From assembly GCA_002362385.1 (NCBI GenBank), contig DEUB01000028.1, forward strand, positions 1 through 7,683: a stretch of 7,683 nt of DNA. The letters are read 5' to 3'. The notes beneath the pieces were generated by a model. That model was not told the origin of the DNA. It saw only the letters and a program-made list of their open reading frames with translations, and made no database searches. Source of the stretch: Lachnospiraceae bacterium UBA3273 (lineage in GTDB: Bacteria; Bacillota; Clostridia; Lachnospirales; Lachnospiraceae). Both the position numbers and the translations under genes were made by a program. Each line of letters opens with the position of its first letter. Position 1 is the first letter of the stretch. Positions 1 through 6,487 of this stretch are shown here, one piece after another.

Positions 1-81
1 CATGGAGCAGATCAGGTGGGAAATGCTTTTGCTAAAGATATATCAATGGCAGACAGCGTAGCAGAGATGTCAGAAAAGTAG
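1..81 (+). CDS. C-terminal end of an unidentified gene (partial, 5' end outside window)
   Basis: Frame 1 is open from the first base and encodes 26 residues, starting HGADQVGNAFAKD and ending VAEMSEK, before a TAG stop at 79-81. The composition (Gly/Ala/Asp-rich, probably helical, no Cys) is unlike the lipoproteins downstream. The pattern of a small helical tail with an AF...D...A spacing is faintly like the ends of small WXG100/type VII secretion partner proteins, but 26 residues are far too few to assign a family. The next promoter-like element begins 44 bp after the stop, so this gene probably ends a separate transcription unit. No clear terminator hairpin is visible between them. The call as a real gene end rests only on the open frame and its natural-looking composition. 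Confidence 0.5.
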   Translation, partial: HGADQVGNAFAKDISMADSVAEMSEK

Positions 82-124
82 TGCGTGAAATAGTTGTAGT
101 TTATAATTGCTTCCGTCAAAGATA

Positions 125-157
125 TGATGCAATTTTGATGCAATCATGTTTTATAAT
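125..157 (+). promoter_or_regulatory. Promoter with 11-bp-spaced direct repeats (box 1)
   Basis: A TGATGCAAT repeat at 125-133 is followed by TT, a second TGATGCAAT at 136-144, 7 bp, and TATAAT at 152-157. The repeat period is 11 bp, one helical turn. No good -35 hexamer lies 16-18 bp upstream of the -10, and the repeats occupy that place. This is typical of promoters activated by OmpR/PhoB-family regulators, so an activator site is inferred. The same arrangement recurs at 5664-5696 and 7560-7592. Transcription would start near 164 and read into the lipoprotein gene at 244. Confidence 0.65.
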
Positions 158-170
158 GGAAATCAACATC

Positions 171-227
171 ATGATCCGGGTTGAAAATTTCTCGGTACAG
201 CGTGCTATAGCTGCAATGGGATGGTAA
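171..227 (+). CDS. Possible 18-codon leader ORF
   Basis: ATG at 171 opens a frame encoding MIRVENFSVQRAIAAMGW and closes at TAA 225-227. It lies wholly in the 5' leader between the predicted transcription start (about 164) and the lipoprotein gene at 244. There is only a weak GGA ten bases upstream, so translation is doubtful. The peptide is not hydrophobic and carries no run of one amino acid, so it does not look like a classic attenuation leader. The equivalent leader after box 2 (5697-5748) contains no comparable ORF. It could be chance. Confidence 0.2.
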   Translation: MIRVENFSVQRAIAAMGW

Positions 228-230
228 TCC

Positions 231-473
231 AGAGGGAATGGTAATGAAAGTAAAAACAAAAATTATGGTTTTCTTAGTCAATGTTTTAGTGCTGGGAATT
301 GCATTGCCTGGCTGTGGGAAAATATCTGTTTTACCAAAAGAGGTCCAAATAGAGTTGGGGGAAGAAGTCCCCTCTAATGTGTCGGATTATATTTATATAG
401 AGCCTCATATGTTGGAAACAATACAAAGTAATACGGAGCTGGATGTGTCAGGAATAGATTCCATGACCGCCGG
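231..473 (+). repeat. Direct repeat copy A: ribosome binding site plus 5' end of paralog 1
   Basis: This segment matches 2957-3199 base for base without gaps at a constant offset of 2726. I count about 23 differences in about 243 positions by eye. It includes the ribosome binding site and the signal peptide. The homology stops abruptly just upstream of AGAGGG, so the promoter was not part of the copied segment. Confidence 0.8.
232..246 (+). promoter_or_regulatory. Ribosome binding site fixing the start at 244
   Basis: GAGGG (232-236) is followed by 7 bases and ATG at 244. The in-frame ATG at 238 is only 1 base from the GAGGG core and cannot be used efficiently. The same site is duplicated at 2958-2972, where the ATGs fall at 2964 and 2970 and the later one is again correctly spaced. 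Confidence 0.7.
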
Positions 474-1593
474 GGAGTATGAAGCAAAAATTTACTATAG
501 AGGAGATGTGATTATAAGTAAAGTCAGTGTTTCAGATACTACACCGCCGGAAATTCTGCTTAAAGATACTAAATTTAGTGCCGGAGATATTGTATCAGCA
601 AATGATTTGGCTGAAGTAACAGATTTTTCTGATGTGACTTTTAATATTTTATATAGATATCCTGATGGAGAAGAATTGCCAGTTGATCTTATGCACTTAG
701 TGTCGGGAAAGATGATTGAATTAAAAGCCGTGGATGAGTATGGAAATGAGACCATTGTAAAAACAGTGCCTATTACATATGAGCTGCTTTGCCAGGAAGA
801 GAAAAGCGATAAAAATACAAGAGAATATAAAGACTTTTTTTCTTTATGTGATGCGGATCTGGAATATATAGATGATGTTGCATATGAAGAATTAAAGGAG
901 ATTCTTGGACAAGTGGAATGGTATTCGGAGTTTGAAGCAGGAGAAAAAGAGGAGTTGGAGATTTGCCTGCAGAAATATAAGGAATTGCTCCTGATGGAAA
1001 GGGAATATGTAACTCCTAATGGACAGAAAGCGACGCTGGATTCTTTGATTGCACGGCAGATTAACGAGCATGACGGCAGTTATTTTTACTATGATATGGA
1101 GACTAATTTTTATTATATTTATGATTTTGATGGAGATGGTGCGCAAGAACTTTGTGTAGAAGTGCTTGCACCGGTAAATATCTATGTGTTTAAATATGAC
1201 GCGCAAAGTGATGAAGTATATCTCTGGTATGAAACGGGGCATTGGAGCCAGCTGGGAGGGACAAGGACAGTATTTGGCGGAGATGGAAGGCCAGAGTATA
1301 TGGATATTTTGAATAAATATGGAGAAGAGGAAAGTACTTATATGAACTATTGTGGTTTTAAATATATCATTGCTATTCCTTGTAAAAATGTTGAAGGAGA
1401 AATAATAGTATCGGATGAAATCTATGAAAACTCATATCAAATAATTGATGGGGATGGAAGCGGATATTTTTATGTGACAGAAGAACAGTTTCAGGAATTA
1501 GGACAATATATGTGGGATGCAAGGGCATGGGCGGAAAAGGAAATTAAAAAATATCAATATACATATGATGAAATTATAAGTAATGGTAATTGA
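244..1593 (+). CDS. Lipoprotein with two Ig-like modules and a DxDGDG-loop C-terminal domain (paralog 1)
   Basis: A 449-residue exported lipoprotein of unknown function. Residues 1-24 form a type II signal peptide (basic MKVKTK, hydrophobic core, lipobox LPGC with Cys24), so the protein should be lipidated on the outer face of the membrane. Residues about 26-98 form an Ig-like beta module ending in the linker DTTPP (98-102), typical of bacterial Ig/DUF5011-type tandem domains. Residues about 103-178 form a second module containing AVDEYGNET. The C-terminal region (about 195-449) has an acidic loop, DFDGDGAQE (294-302), with the Asp spacing of EF-hand or FG-GAP-type calcium loops, and ends near YTYDE. 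The start at 244 is chosen for Shine-Dalgarno spacing. It is first in a probable operon behind box 1, 12 bases ahead of paralog 2. Lipoprotein call: secure. Calcium binding: inferred. Role: unknown. Confidence 0.9.
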   Translation: MKVKTKIMVFLVNVLVLGIALPGCGKISVLPKEVQIELGEEVPSNVSDYIYIEPHMLETIQSNTELDVSGIDSMTAGEYEAKIYYRGDVIISKVSVSDTTPPEILLKDTKFSAGDIVSANDLAEVTDFSDVTFNILYRYPDGEELPVDLMHLVSGKMIELKAVDEYGNETIVKTVPITYELLCQEEKSDKNTREYKDFFSLCDADLEYIDDVAYEELKEILGQVEWYSEFEAGEKEELEICLQKYKELLLMEREYVTPNGQKATLDSLIARQINEHDGSYFYYDMETNFYYIYDFDGDGAQELCVEVLAPVNIYVFKYDAQSDEVYLWYETGHWSQLGGTRTVFGGDGRPEYMDILNKYGEEESTYMNYCGFKYIIAIPCKNVEGEIIVSDEIYENSYQIIDGDGSGYFYVTEEQFQELGQYMWDARAWAEKEIKKYQYTYDEIISNGN

Positions 1594-1605
1594 AAAGGAA
1601 AAACG

Positions 1606-2928
1606 ATGAAAAAATATTTTTATATACTGTTTATATTTGTCATTTTTGTAAATATTCAAGGTTGTGGTAAGGTTCAGTTTTCAGAAAAAGAAGTAAGAAT
1701 TGAATTAGGAGACTTTGCTTCTGAAAATATATCAAATTATATATGTGTAAATTCAAGATACGAGAAAAAACTTGAAAAAGAAGCGTTACTTGATTTATCA
1801 GATATTGAGACATCAACTGTCGGAACATATCAGGCAGTAATTACCTACAAGGAGCAAAGGATAGTTGTGCCGGTTATAGTAGAAGATACAACTCCGCCTG
1901 TTATTGAGCCTCTAAAAATAAGTTTTTGGGAAGGAGAGGAAGTAACAGCAAAAGATTTGGTGGAAGCAGGGGATTTTTCTCCAGTTTCCCTGCAAATCAT
2001 TAATAATCTTAGCGGAAAAGAATTGGATTTTGTAAAATTGTATCCCGGACGAAACATTACGGTAAGAGCAATTGATAGTTATCATAATGAAAGCAGACTG
2101 GAATTTGTTCCTGATGTTATCATGAATAAAGAAGAAATCGGAGTCCCGATAAACAGGGTCTATAATGACGAATCAGATTTTCCACATGAAGAAATGGAGT
2201 TTGTAAACGATGAAGTATATGAAGAAATAAAGCGGCTTTATAAAGATATCGGGTGGCAGAGTGAATTTTTAGAAGGAAATCCGGATGAATTTGATTTATA
2301 TAAAGAAAAGTTTAAAGAATTTCTTCTTTTAGAAAGAAATTTTCTGAACAGCGAAACAGGAGAAATATTATCATTAAAGGATTTTCCGCCTATAAAGGTT
2401 CCGGACGGAATATCATGTACTTATGACATGGATAGCTATAAATACTATTTTTTTGATATGGATGGGGATGGCGGATGGGAATTGTGTATCCCGGAAACAG
2501 GTTTTTTGGCGATTTTTAAATATGATAAATACAACGACCGCATTATTTTATGGAAAGAGATAAATTCTGCGGATATGCATTTGAGTGGCAGCCAAAGGAT
2601 TATTTGGACTGACGGAAGAGAAAATCATTTTAGAAAGTTGGATGAGACAGGAGAAATGGAATATGAAGTTGGTTTTCGCTGGCGGAGTTTTGAGAGCGGT
2701 ATGGTATATTTTGTAGGAACACCCAGATATGCTGAAGAAAGTAAAAATGTTGAAGCAACAGAGGATATGAAAAACCAATGTTATTATAACAGATGGACAA
2801 AAGTATATTATTTTAGGGTATCAGAGGAACAGTATGAAGAGTTGACGGGAGAATTCATGCAGGCATATGAATATGCAGTAGAGAATATAGAAAAAGTTAC
2901 GTACACCTATGATGAAATGGTAAATTAA
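1606..2928 (+). CDS. Lipoprotein with two Ig-like modules and a DxDGDG-loop C-terminal domain (paralog 2)
   Basis: A 440-residue paralog of the gene before it. The signal peptide is MKKYFYILFIFVIFVNIQGC, with lipobox IQGC and Cys20. The first Ig-like module contains the ELGD...SNYI motif also seen in paralog 1 and ends with DTTPPV (D94). The second module contains AIDSYHNES. The C-terminal domain carries DMDGDGGWE (284-292), then IFKYD, TPRYAE and YYFRVSEEQY, ending TYTYDEM. The start is supported by AAAAGG (1593-1598) with a 7-base spacer. It lies 12 bases after the stop of paralog 1 with no terminator between, so co-transcription is likely. Protein divergence from paralog 1 is moderate across the whole length, so this duplication is old. 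The role is unknown. Surface binding through the Ig-like modules is a family-level inference. Confidence 0.88.
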   Translation: MKKYFYILFIFVIFVNIQGCGKVQFSEKEVRIELGDFASENISNYICVNSRYEKKLEKEALLDLSDIETSTVGTYQAVITYKEQRIVVPVIVEDTTPPVIEPLKISFWEGEEVTAKDLVEAGDFSPVSLQIINNLSGKELDFVKLYPGRNITVRAIDSYHNESRLEFVPDVIMNKEEIGVPINRVYNDESDFPHEEMEFVNDEVYEEIKRLYKDIGWQSEFLEGNPDEFDLYKEKFKEFLLLERNFLNSETGEILSLKDFPPIKVPDGISCTYDMDSYKYYFFDMDGDGGWELCIPETGFLAIFKYDKYNDRIILWKEINSADMHLSGSQRIIWTDGRENHFRKLDETGEMEYEVGFRWRSFESGMVYFVGTPRYAEESKNVEATEDMKNQCYYNRWTKVYYFRVSEEQYEELTGEFMQAYEYAVENIEKVTYTYDEMVN

Positions 2929-2956
2929 TTTAAAAGAAATTAAAGCCAGATAAACA

Positions 2957-3199
2957 AGAGGGAATGGTAATGAAAGTAAAAACAAAAATTATGCTGTTCT
3001 TAGTCAGTATGTTAATGCTGGGAATTGTATTGACTGGCTGTGGGGAAATATCTATTTTGCCGAAAGAGGTCCAAATAGAATTGGGAGAAGAAGTTCCCTC
3101 TAATGTGTCGGATTATATTTATATAGAACCTCATATGTTGGAAAAAATACAAAGTAATGTGGAACTGGATGTGTCAGGAATAGATTCTATGACTGTCGG
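2957..3199 (+). repeat. Direct repeat copy B: ribosome binding site plus 5' end of paralog 3
   Basis: This is the second copy of 231-473. It ends at the first deletion junction (GTCGG, 3195-3199), where paralog 3 jumps to sequence equivalent to 585 onward of paralog 1. Such a long direct repeat could recombine and excise paralog 2. Confidence 0.8.
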
Positions 3200-4004
3200 G
3201 AATATAGTATCAGCAAATGAGGTGCCTTGCCAGGAAGAAAATCAAAATGATAGGAGTTATGACAGTTTTTTAGATTTTCCATATGAAATGACCTATGTGG
3301 ATGAAGAAGCATATCAATATATTCAGAAGATTTATACGAATATTGATTGGTATAGTGAATTTGAAGCGGGAGATGTGACACAGTATGACTTTTATAAAGA
3401 AAAGTATAAAGAGCTTATTAATGGACAAAAACCATTTTTTAATCCTGAAACAGGAACGGAAATGTACCTAAATGATTTCAGATCAATTGAGAATAAAAGT
3501 ATAGACAACTATTATTTTTTTGATATGGATAAAGATAATGCCCCGGAAATATGCTTACAGAGTGAAGAATCTATATCTATTTTCAAATATGATATAGATA
3601 AAGAACAGTTTTGGTTATGGAAATATATAGAACAGGGTCATTATGCTTTGAATGGAAGTTTGGCGATGAGATGGGATAATGGTTCAGGGGCAGTTTTTTA
3701 TAATTTGGACCAAAAGGGAAAGGAAATCTGCAGCGTATCCTTTATGATAAGAAATGCGTATAATGAGATGATCGGACCAAGATATTTAGTGTCATTGCCT
3801 AGATATGCAGAAACTGACAAAAATGAATATGATAAAAATATTTTAGGACAGGGCTATTATGACAGGGGACAATCTATCTATTATTTCAGGGTAACGGAAA
3901 CCCAATATGATGAATTGATAAAGGATTATGAGAAAGCATATGAAACGGCAAAGTTCAGCCTGCAGAATGTAACTTACAGTTATGGGGAATTATTTGGAGG
4001 ATAA
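2970..4004 (+). CDS. Shortened lipoprotein paralog lacking most of the Ig-like modules (paralog 3)
   Basis: A 344-residue lipoprotein with a signal peptide closely matching paralog 1 (lipobox LTGC, Cys24). The first roughly 77 codons match paralog 1 at about 90% of bases by eye. The sequence then passes through VGNIVSANEVPCQEE, skipping the end of Ig module 1, the DTTPP linker and nearly all of module 2. Compared with paralog 1 this corresponds to two in-frame losses of 111 and 177 bp. The C-terminal domain is intact and closer to paralog 2 (YYFFDMD, LPRYAE, YYFRVTE). The acidic loop is altered to DMDKDNAPE (185-193): both glycines are gone but the Asp residues remain. The start at 2970 is set by GAGGG at 2958-2962. 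It is probably still expressed, as the frame is intact. It is third in the operon, 41 bp after paralog 2. Confidence 0.85.
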   Translation: MKVKTKIMLFLVSMLMLGIVLTGCGEISILPKEVQIELGEEVPSNVSDYIYIEPHMLEKIQSNVELDVSGIDSMTVGNIVSANEVPCQEENQNDRSYDSFLDFPYEMTYVDEEAYQYIQKIYTNIDWYSEFEAGDVTQYDFYKEKYKELINGQKPFFNPETGTEMYLNDFRSIENKSIDNYYFFDMDKDNAPEICLQSEESISIFKYDIDKEQFWLWKYIEQGHYALNGSLAMRWDNGSGAVFYNLDQKGKEICSVSFMIRNAYNEMIGPRYLVSLPRYAETDKNEYDKNILGQGYYDRGQSIYYFRVTETQYDELIKDYEKAYETAKFSLQNVTYSYGELFGG

Positions 4005-4042
4005 TGAGAAAAGTCAGATTTGTGTTGTTAATATTCATTTGA
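4004..4042 (+). pseudogene. Truncated signal-peptide start overlapping the stop of paralog 3
   Basis: ATG at 4004 overlaps the TAA of paralog 3 (TAATG) behind GGAGG at 3996-4000. It encodes MRKVRFVLLIFI and then stops at TGA 4040-4042. A basic start followed by a hydrophobic run is the beginning of an export signal, but there is no lipobox or mature protein. It is best read as the surviving 5' end of a coupled downstream lipoprotein gene that has been lost. Chance cannot be excluded for 12 codons, although the strong GGAGG favours a real relic. Confidence 0.4.
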
Positions 4043-4127
4043 TAATTGACAAAAGATTCTTATCAGATAAGAGAAGTTACAATACATAGATCAGCATATA
4101 TAACGTATTTCAGAAGGGAAAAATCTT

Positions 4128-4330
4128 TTGAAAAAATATGTATACAAGTTGCAAGAATAATATTCTTTATACTTTTATCCTTTTGTTTAATAGGATGCAA
4201 ACAAAATCAATCCGGTTATGAAGAGTATCTTGGAAAAGGTTTATTTTCAAATGGAAAAAATAAAACTATTTACTATATTGGTAATTTTAGGTATCGGAAT
4301 ATGTGGCTGCGGTTTGACGAATATAAATGA
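4128..4330 (+). pseudogene. Frameshifted lipoprotein 5' remnant
   Basis: AGAAGGG (4112-4118) and a 9-base spacer lead to TTG AAA AAA at 4128, a typical lipoprotein start (LKKYVYKLQE), but this frame stops at 4158-4160. In the +1 frame the sequence reads RIIFFILLSFCLIGCKQN, a complete hydrophobic core with lipobox LIGC, and stays open to a stop at 4328-4330. One extra A in the A6 run (4131-4136) would join the two into a normal signal peptide. A single-base loss in a homopolymer is therefore the simplest explanation. The mature part is very short and runs out of frame into the next gene, so the rest of the protein is gone. Alternative: a phase-variable or sequencing-error frameshift. Confidence 0.5.
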
Positions 4331-5585
4331 ACAAAATGTAAAACAGCAAATTAGTTTAAATGATGAAAATGATTCTGTATCAGATTGGACATATGAGAGT
4401 AGCCGAAGCAAAATTTCACAGAATCAAATACCTCCTGTTAATGGAGCGCTTTCATGGAAATGGGTTATAGAACCAGGAGAATATCAAATGATATCATTTG
4501 CCGGTAACGGGATGATTTTGGCAGTAGATAAAGAAGAAAGGTATGGTGCATTTAATTCAGAAGGCGAAGTGGTCGTTTCGTTTTGTTATGATTATATTTC
4601 TAAATTCAATTATGGAATTGCAGAAGCAGAGCTAAACGGTAAAGCATTTTATATTAATGACGAGGGCGAAGTACTTTGGGATAAAAGCTTTGACAAGGCT
4701 TATGGATTTCAGGAAAAATTGGGCGCAGTTCAAATGGGAAATTTGTGGGGATTTATAGACTTAAATGGAGAAATGGCTATACCCTGTCAATATGATGAAG
4801 TGAAAAATTTTTCTGAAGGACTGGCAGCAGTTAAAAAGAATGATAAGTGGGGGTTTATTGATAGAACAGGAGAGTTATTTATTGATAATGGATTTGATGA
4901 GGTCAGAAATTTTCAAGCAGGTTTTTCAGCGGTTAAGATGGGAGAAAAATGGGGATTTGTTGATGGGGAAGGAAGAGTTATTGTTGAGTGTATCTATGAT
5001 GAGGTAAAAGATTTTCAGGAAGATCATGCGGCCGTGATGAAAGATAACAAGTGGGGATTTATTGATAATACCGGAACTGTTAGAATAAACTTACAATTTG
5101 ATGATGCAGGAAATTTTAGTGAGGGGAAGGCAGCGGTTAAGGTTATTGAATATCAGGAAGGTATGGATGCGTGGGCATATATAGATGAATTGGGAGAAAT
5201 TGTAATTGACTATGACTATTATTCCGGAGTAGGAGGTTTGATGGATTATGTGGGAGAATTCCAGAATGGTATTGCCTTTGTATCAAAAGAATATTACAGC
5301 ATTATAGATGAAAGTGGAAACGATATTTTTTCCGGAAATGATTCCAAATTTTTTATTAGTTCCTTAGATTATAATCAAGAATATGATATAATTCCGGCTT
5401 ATATTTATACGGATGATTCCATGAAAATACGAAAATATGGATTAATTAATTTGTATGGAGAACAAAGACTTGAGCCTGTTTTTGACTTTATTGGAGATAT
5501 AAATGGGAAATATGTAATTGTATGGGATACAGCAGATGATATAAGCGGATATTATACACAAGGAGTCATTGAACTTGTAAATTAG
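4251..5585 (+). CDS. WG-repeat lipoprotein
   Basis: A 444-residue lipoprotein made largely of WG (KWG) beta repeats. The signal peptide is MEKIKLFTILVILGIGICGC (Cys20). It is followed by a polar linker to about residue 75. Repeats begin near residue 95, with W or its equivalent at residues 98, 132, 166, 200, 234, 268 and 308. The core is KWGFIDxxGE...YDEVxxFxEGxAAVK. The family (WG_beta_rep type) forms extended beta structures of unknown or varied binding function. The C-terminal roughly 100 residues are divergent. The start at 4251 is chosen because AAAAGG (4234-4239) precedes it by 11 bases and it begins the signal peptide directly. An in-frame ATG at 4218 lacks a binding site and would put 11 extra residues before the signal. 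The gene overlaps the out-of-frame lipoprotein remnant. It is probably transcribed from box 1 unless a promoter hides in 4005-4250. Confidence 0.9.
   Translation: MEKIKLFTILVILGIGICGCGLTNINEQNVKQQISLNDENDSVSDWTYESSRSKISQNQIPPVNGALSWKWVIEPGEYQMISFAGNGMILAVDKEERYGAFNSEGEVVVSFCYDYISKFNYGIAEAELNGKAFYINDEGEVLWDKSFDKAYGFQEKLGAVQMGNLWGFIDLNGEMAIPCQYDEVKNFSEGLAAVKKNDKWGFIDRTGELFIDNGFDEVRNFQAGFSAVKMGEKWGFVDGEGRVIVECIYDEVKDFQEDHAAVMKDNKWGFIDNTGTVRINLQFDDAGNFSEGKAAVKVIEYQEGMDAWAYIDELGEIVIDYDYYSGVGGLMDYVGEFQNGIAFVSKEYYSIIDESGNDIFSGNDSKFFISSLDYNQEYDIIPAYIYTDDSMKIRKYGLINLYGEQRLEPVFDFIGDINGKYVIVWDTADDISGYYTQGVIELVN
4536..5195 (+). repeat. Seven WG repeats, six at an exact 102-bp period
   Basis: The codon for the repeat's conserved W (or its Y/A substitute) falls at 4542, 4644, 4746, 4848, 4950 and 5052, each exactly 102 bp (34 residues) apart. 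The next is at 5172, after a 120-bp unit that carries six extra residues near IEYQEGMD. Repeats 3-6 are the best conserved (LWGFID, KWGFID, KWGFVD, KWGFID). The outer ones have lost the tryptophan, consistent with internal expansion. Confidence 0.85.
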
Positions 5586-5663
5586 TAAATACATATTTGG
5601 GAGGATGGTCCCTTCGGTAGGTTGGAATGGAGAGAAAAGGTTTAAACAGACAGATAAACAGTA

Positions 5664-5696
5664 TGATGCAGTTTTGATGCAATCATATTATATAAT
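5664..5696 (+). promoter_or_regulatory. Promoter with 11-bp-spaced direct repeats (box 2)
   Basis: TGATGCAGT (5664-5672), TT, TGATGCAAT (5675-5683), 7 bp, TATAAT (5691-5696). The 25 bp starting TATGATGCA match box 1 at 24 of 25 positions. Transcription should begin near 5703, which rules out the open frame starting at 5605 and supports the ATG at 5749. The rest of the 163-bp gap between 5585 and 5749 shows no gene and no convincing terminator. Confidence 0.65.
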
Positions 5697-5748
5697 AAGA
5701 ATATCGCTAATTATATACCAAACAGGAAAACCGGAAAAGAAAGAGCAA

Positions 5749-6417
5749 ATGAAAAAGAAGATAAAATATATTTTTATTATTATAATATGTATAACGCAAT
5801 TTACAGGCTGTAAAGCGAAAAATATTAAAAGCTTGTCTGCCTGTTGGGAAAGGGGAGAAATTGCAGCTATATCGGTGGTAAAAGATATGGAAAACTTTTC
5901 TGCACTTTATGAAATAGAAGAAGAAAAAATGTGTCTGATTTCTGAGGATTGGGAAAAAAATCCGCCGACAGTCCGTAAGGTGGAAAAGATAACTGTACCA
6001 ACAGAAGAGGAGATTAAGACGTATTTGAACATGACTATTGATGAAATAGAGAAACTTACAGGAAATGCCATTAATCAGAGTGGTACTTTAATGGTTTTTT
6101 CTTTTAATGTATTTTTTCCATGCCTTGATTTAGATAATTCGTCTTTTTATTTTATCTGTATTAACTATGATACGTCAGAAAAACCAAGATATCTTTCATT
6201 TTTGAGAAATTATGATGAAGAATATCTTTCTACAATCGGATTGTCGGAAAATATGAGTTTCAGAGATATTATGAATCTGTGGGGAGAAACAGAAATAGAG
6301 GAAAGGAATAGGTTTGAGGAATATCATTACTGCATAAGGTATGAAAGGAATGGCTTAACATATGAATTTATAGCTAATAACAAAGAAGGAAAATGGTTTG
6401 ATTTCTTTATTTATTAA
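5749..6417 (+). CDS. Small lipoprotein of unknown family (tandem copy 1)
   Basis: A 222-residue predicted lipoprotein. The signal peptide is MKKKIKYIFIIIICITQFTGC (lipobox FTGC, Cys21). The mature part contains two helix-like motifs of the same style: LNMTIDEIEKLTGN (93-106) and MSFRDIMNLWGETEIEE (169-185). Each resembles the helix-turn opening of BLIP/SmpA-OmlA-type modules ('MTxxEVxxLLG'), so a two-module fold of that kind is possible but unproven. LDNSSFYF lies between them. The open frame continues upstream to 5605, but box 2 falls inside that stretch and the signal peptide begins at 5749, so the shorter start is chosen. The ribosome site is a weak GAAAGAG. It is the first gene behind box 2 and a paralog of 6488-7222. 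Function is not recognised. Confidence 0.85.
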   Translation: MKKKIKYIFIIIICITQFTGCKAKNIKSLSACWERGEIAAISVVKDMENFSALYEIEEEKMCLISEDWEKNPPTVRKVEKITVPTEEEIKTYLNMTIDEIEKLTGNAINQSGTLMVFSFNVFFPCLDLDNSSFYFICINYDTSEKPRYLSFLRNYDEEYLSTIGLSENMSFRDIMNLWGETEIEERNRFEEYHYCIRYERNGLTYEFIANNKEGKWFDFFIY

Positions 6418-6487
6418 TCTTATTTAATTCCTAAAAGAAATTGGTAATTGATTTAGCCATTAGTAATGAATGAAAGAGAGTGTCCAA

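Noticed and set aside
136..146. TGATGCAATCA as a GntR-like inverted repeat (TGAT-N3-ATCA)
   Set aside because: Present in boxes 1 and 2 but lost in box 3, whereas the 11-bp direct repeat and spacing to the -10 are kept in all three.
892..1242. Antisense open frames opposite the lipoprotein genes (for example 1242-892, 755-495, 2057-1845)
   Set aside because: They have no ribosome sites, their composition mirrors the sense gene, and they overlap well-supported coding sequence.
4046..4074. TTGACA at 4046 as a promoter for the WG-repeat gene
   Set aside because: No acceptable -10 lies 16-18 bp downstream (AAGAGA at 17 bp). TATCAG at 4061 is too close.
4046..4127. TTG at 4046 as the start of a 94-residue protein
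   Set aside because: It has no ribosome site and would place over 40 polar residues ahead of a lipoprotein signal peptide. The region reads better as a frameshifted remnant starting at 4128.
4536..5195. Regular 102-bp spacing as a CRISPR or satellite array
   Set aside because: The repeats are in frame, diverge at third positions and encode a known protein repeat (WG).
5599..5612. GGGA/TCCC hairpin after the WG-repeat gene as a terminator
   Set aside because: The stem is only 4 bp and no T-tract follows.
5605..5748. Upstream extension of the 5749 gene to an ATG at 5605
   Set aside because: The predicted promoter box 2 (5664-5696) lies inside it, the ATG directly abuts a GGGAGG with no spacing, and a clear lipoprotein signal peptide begins at 5749.
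6441..6467. TTGGTA ... AGTAAT as a promoter before the second tandem lipoprotein
   Set aside because: The spacing is 15 bp, both hexamers match poorly, and there is no copy of the direct-repeat box.
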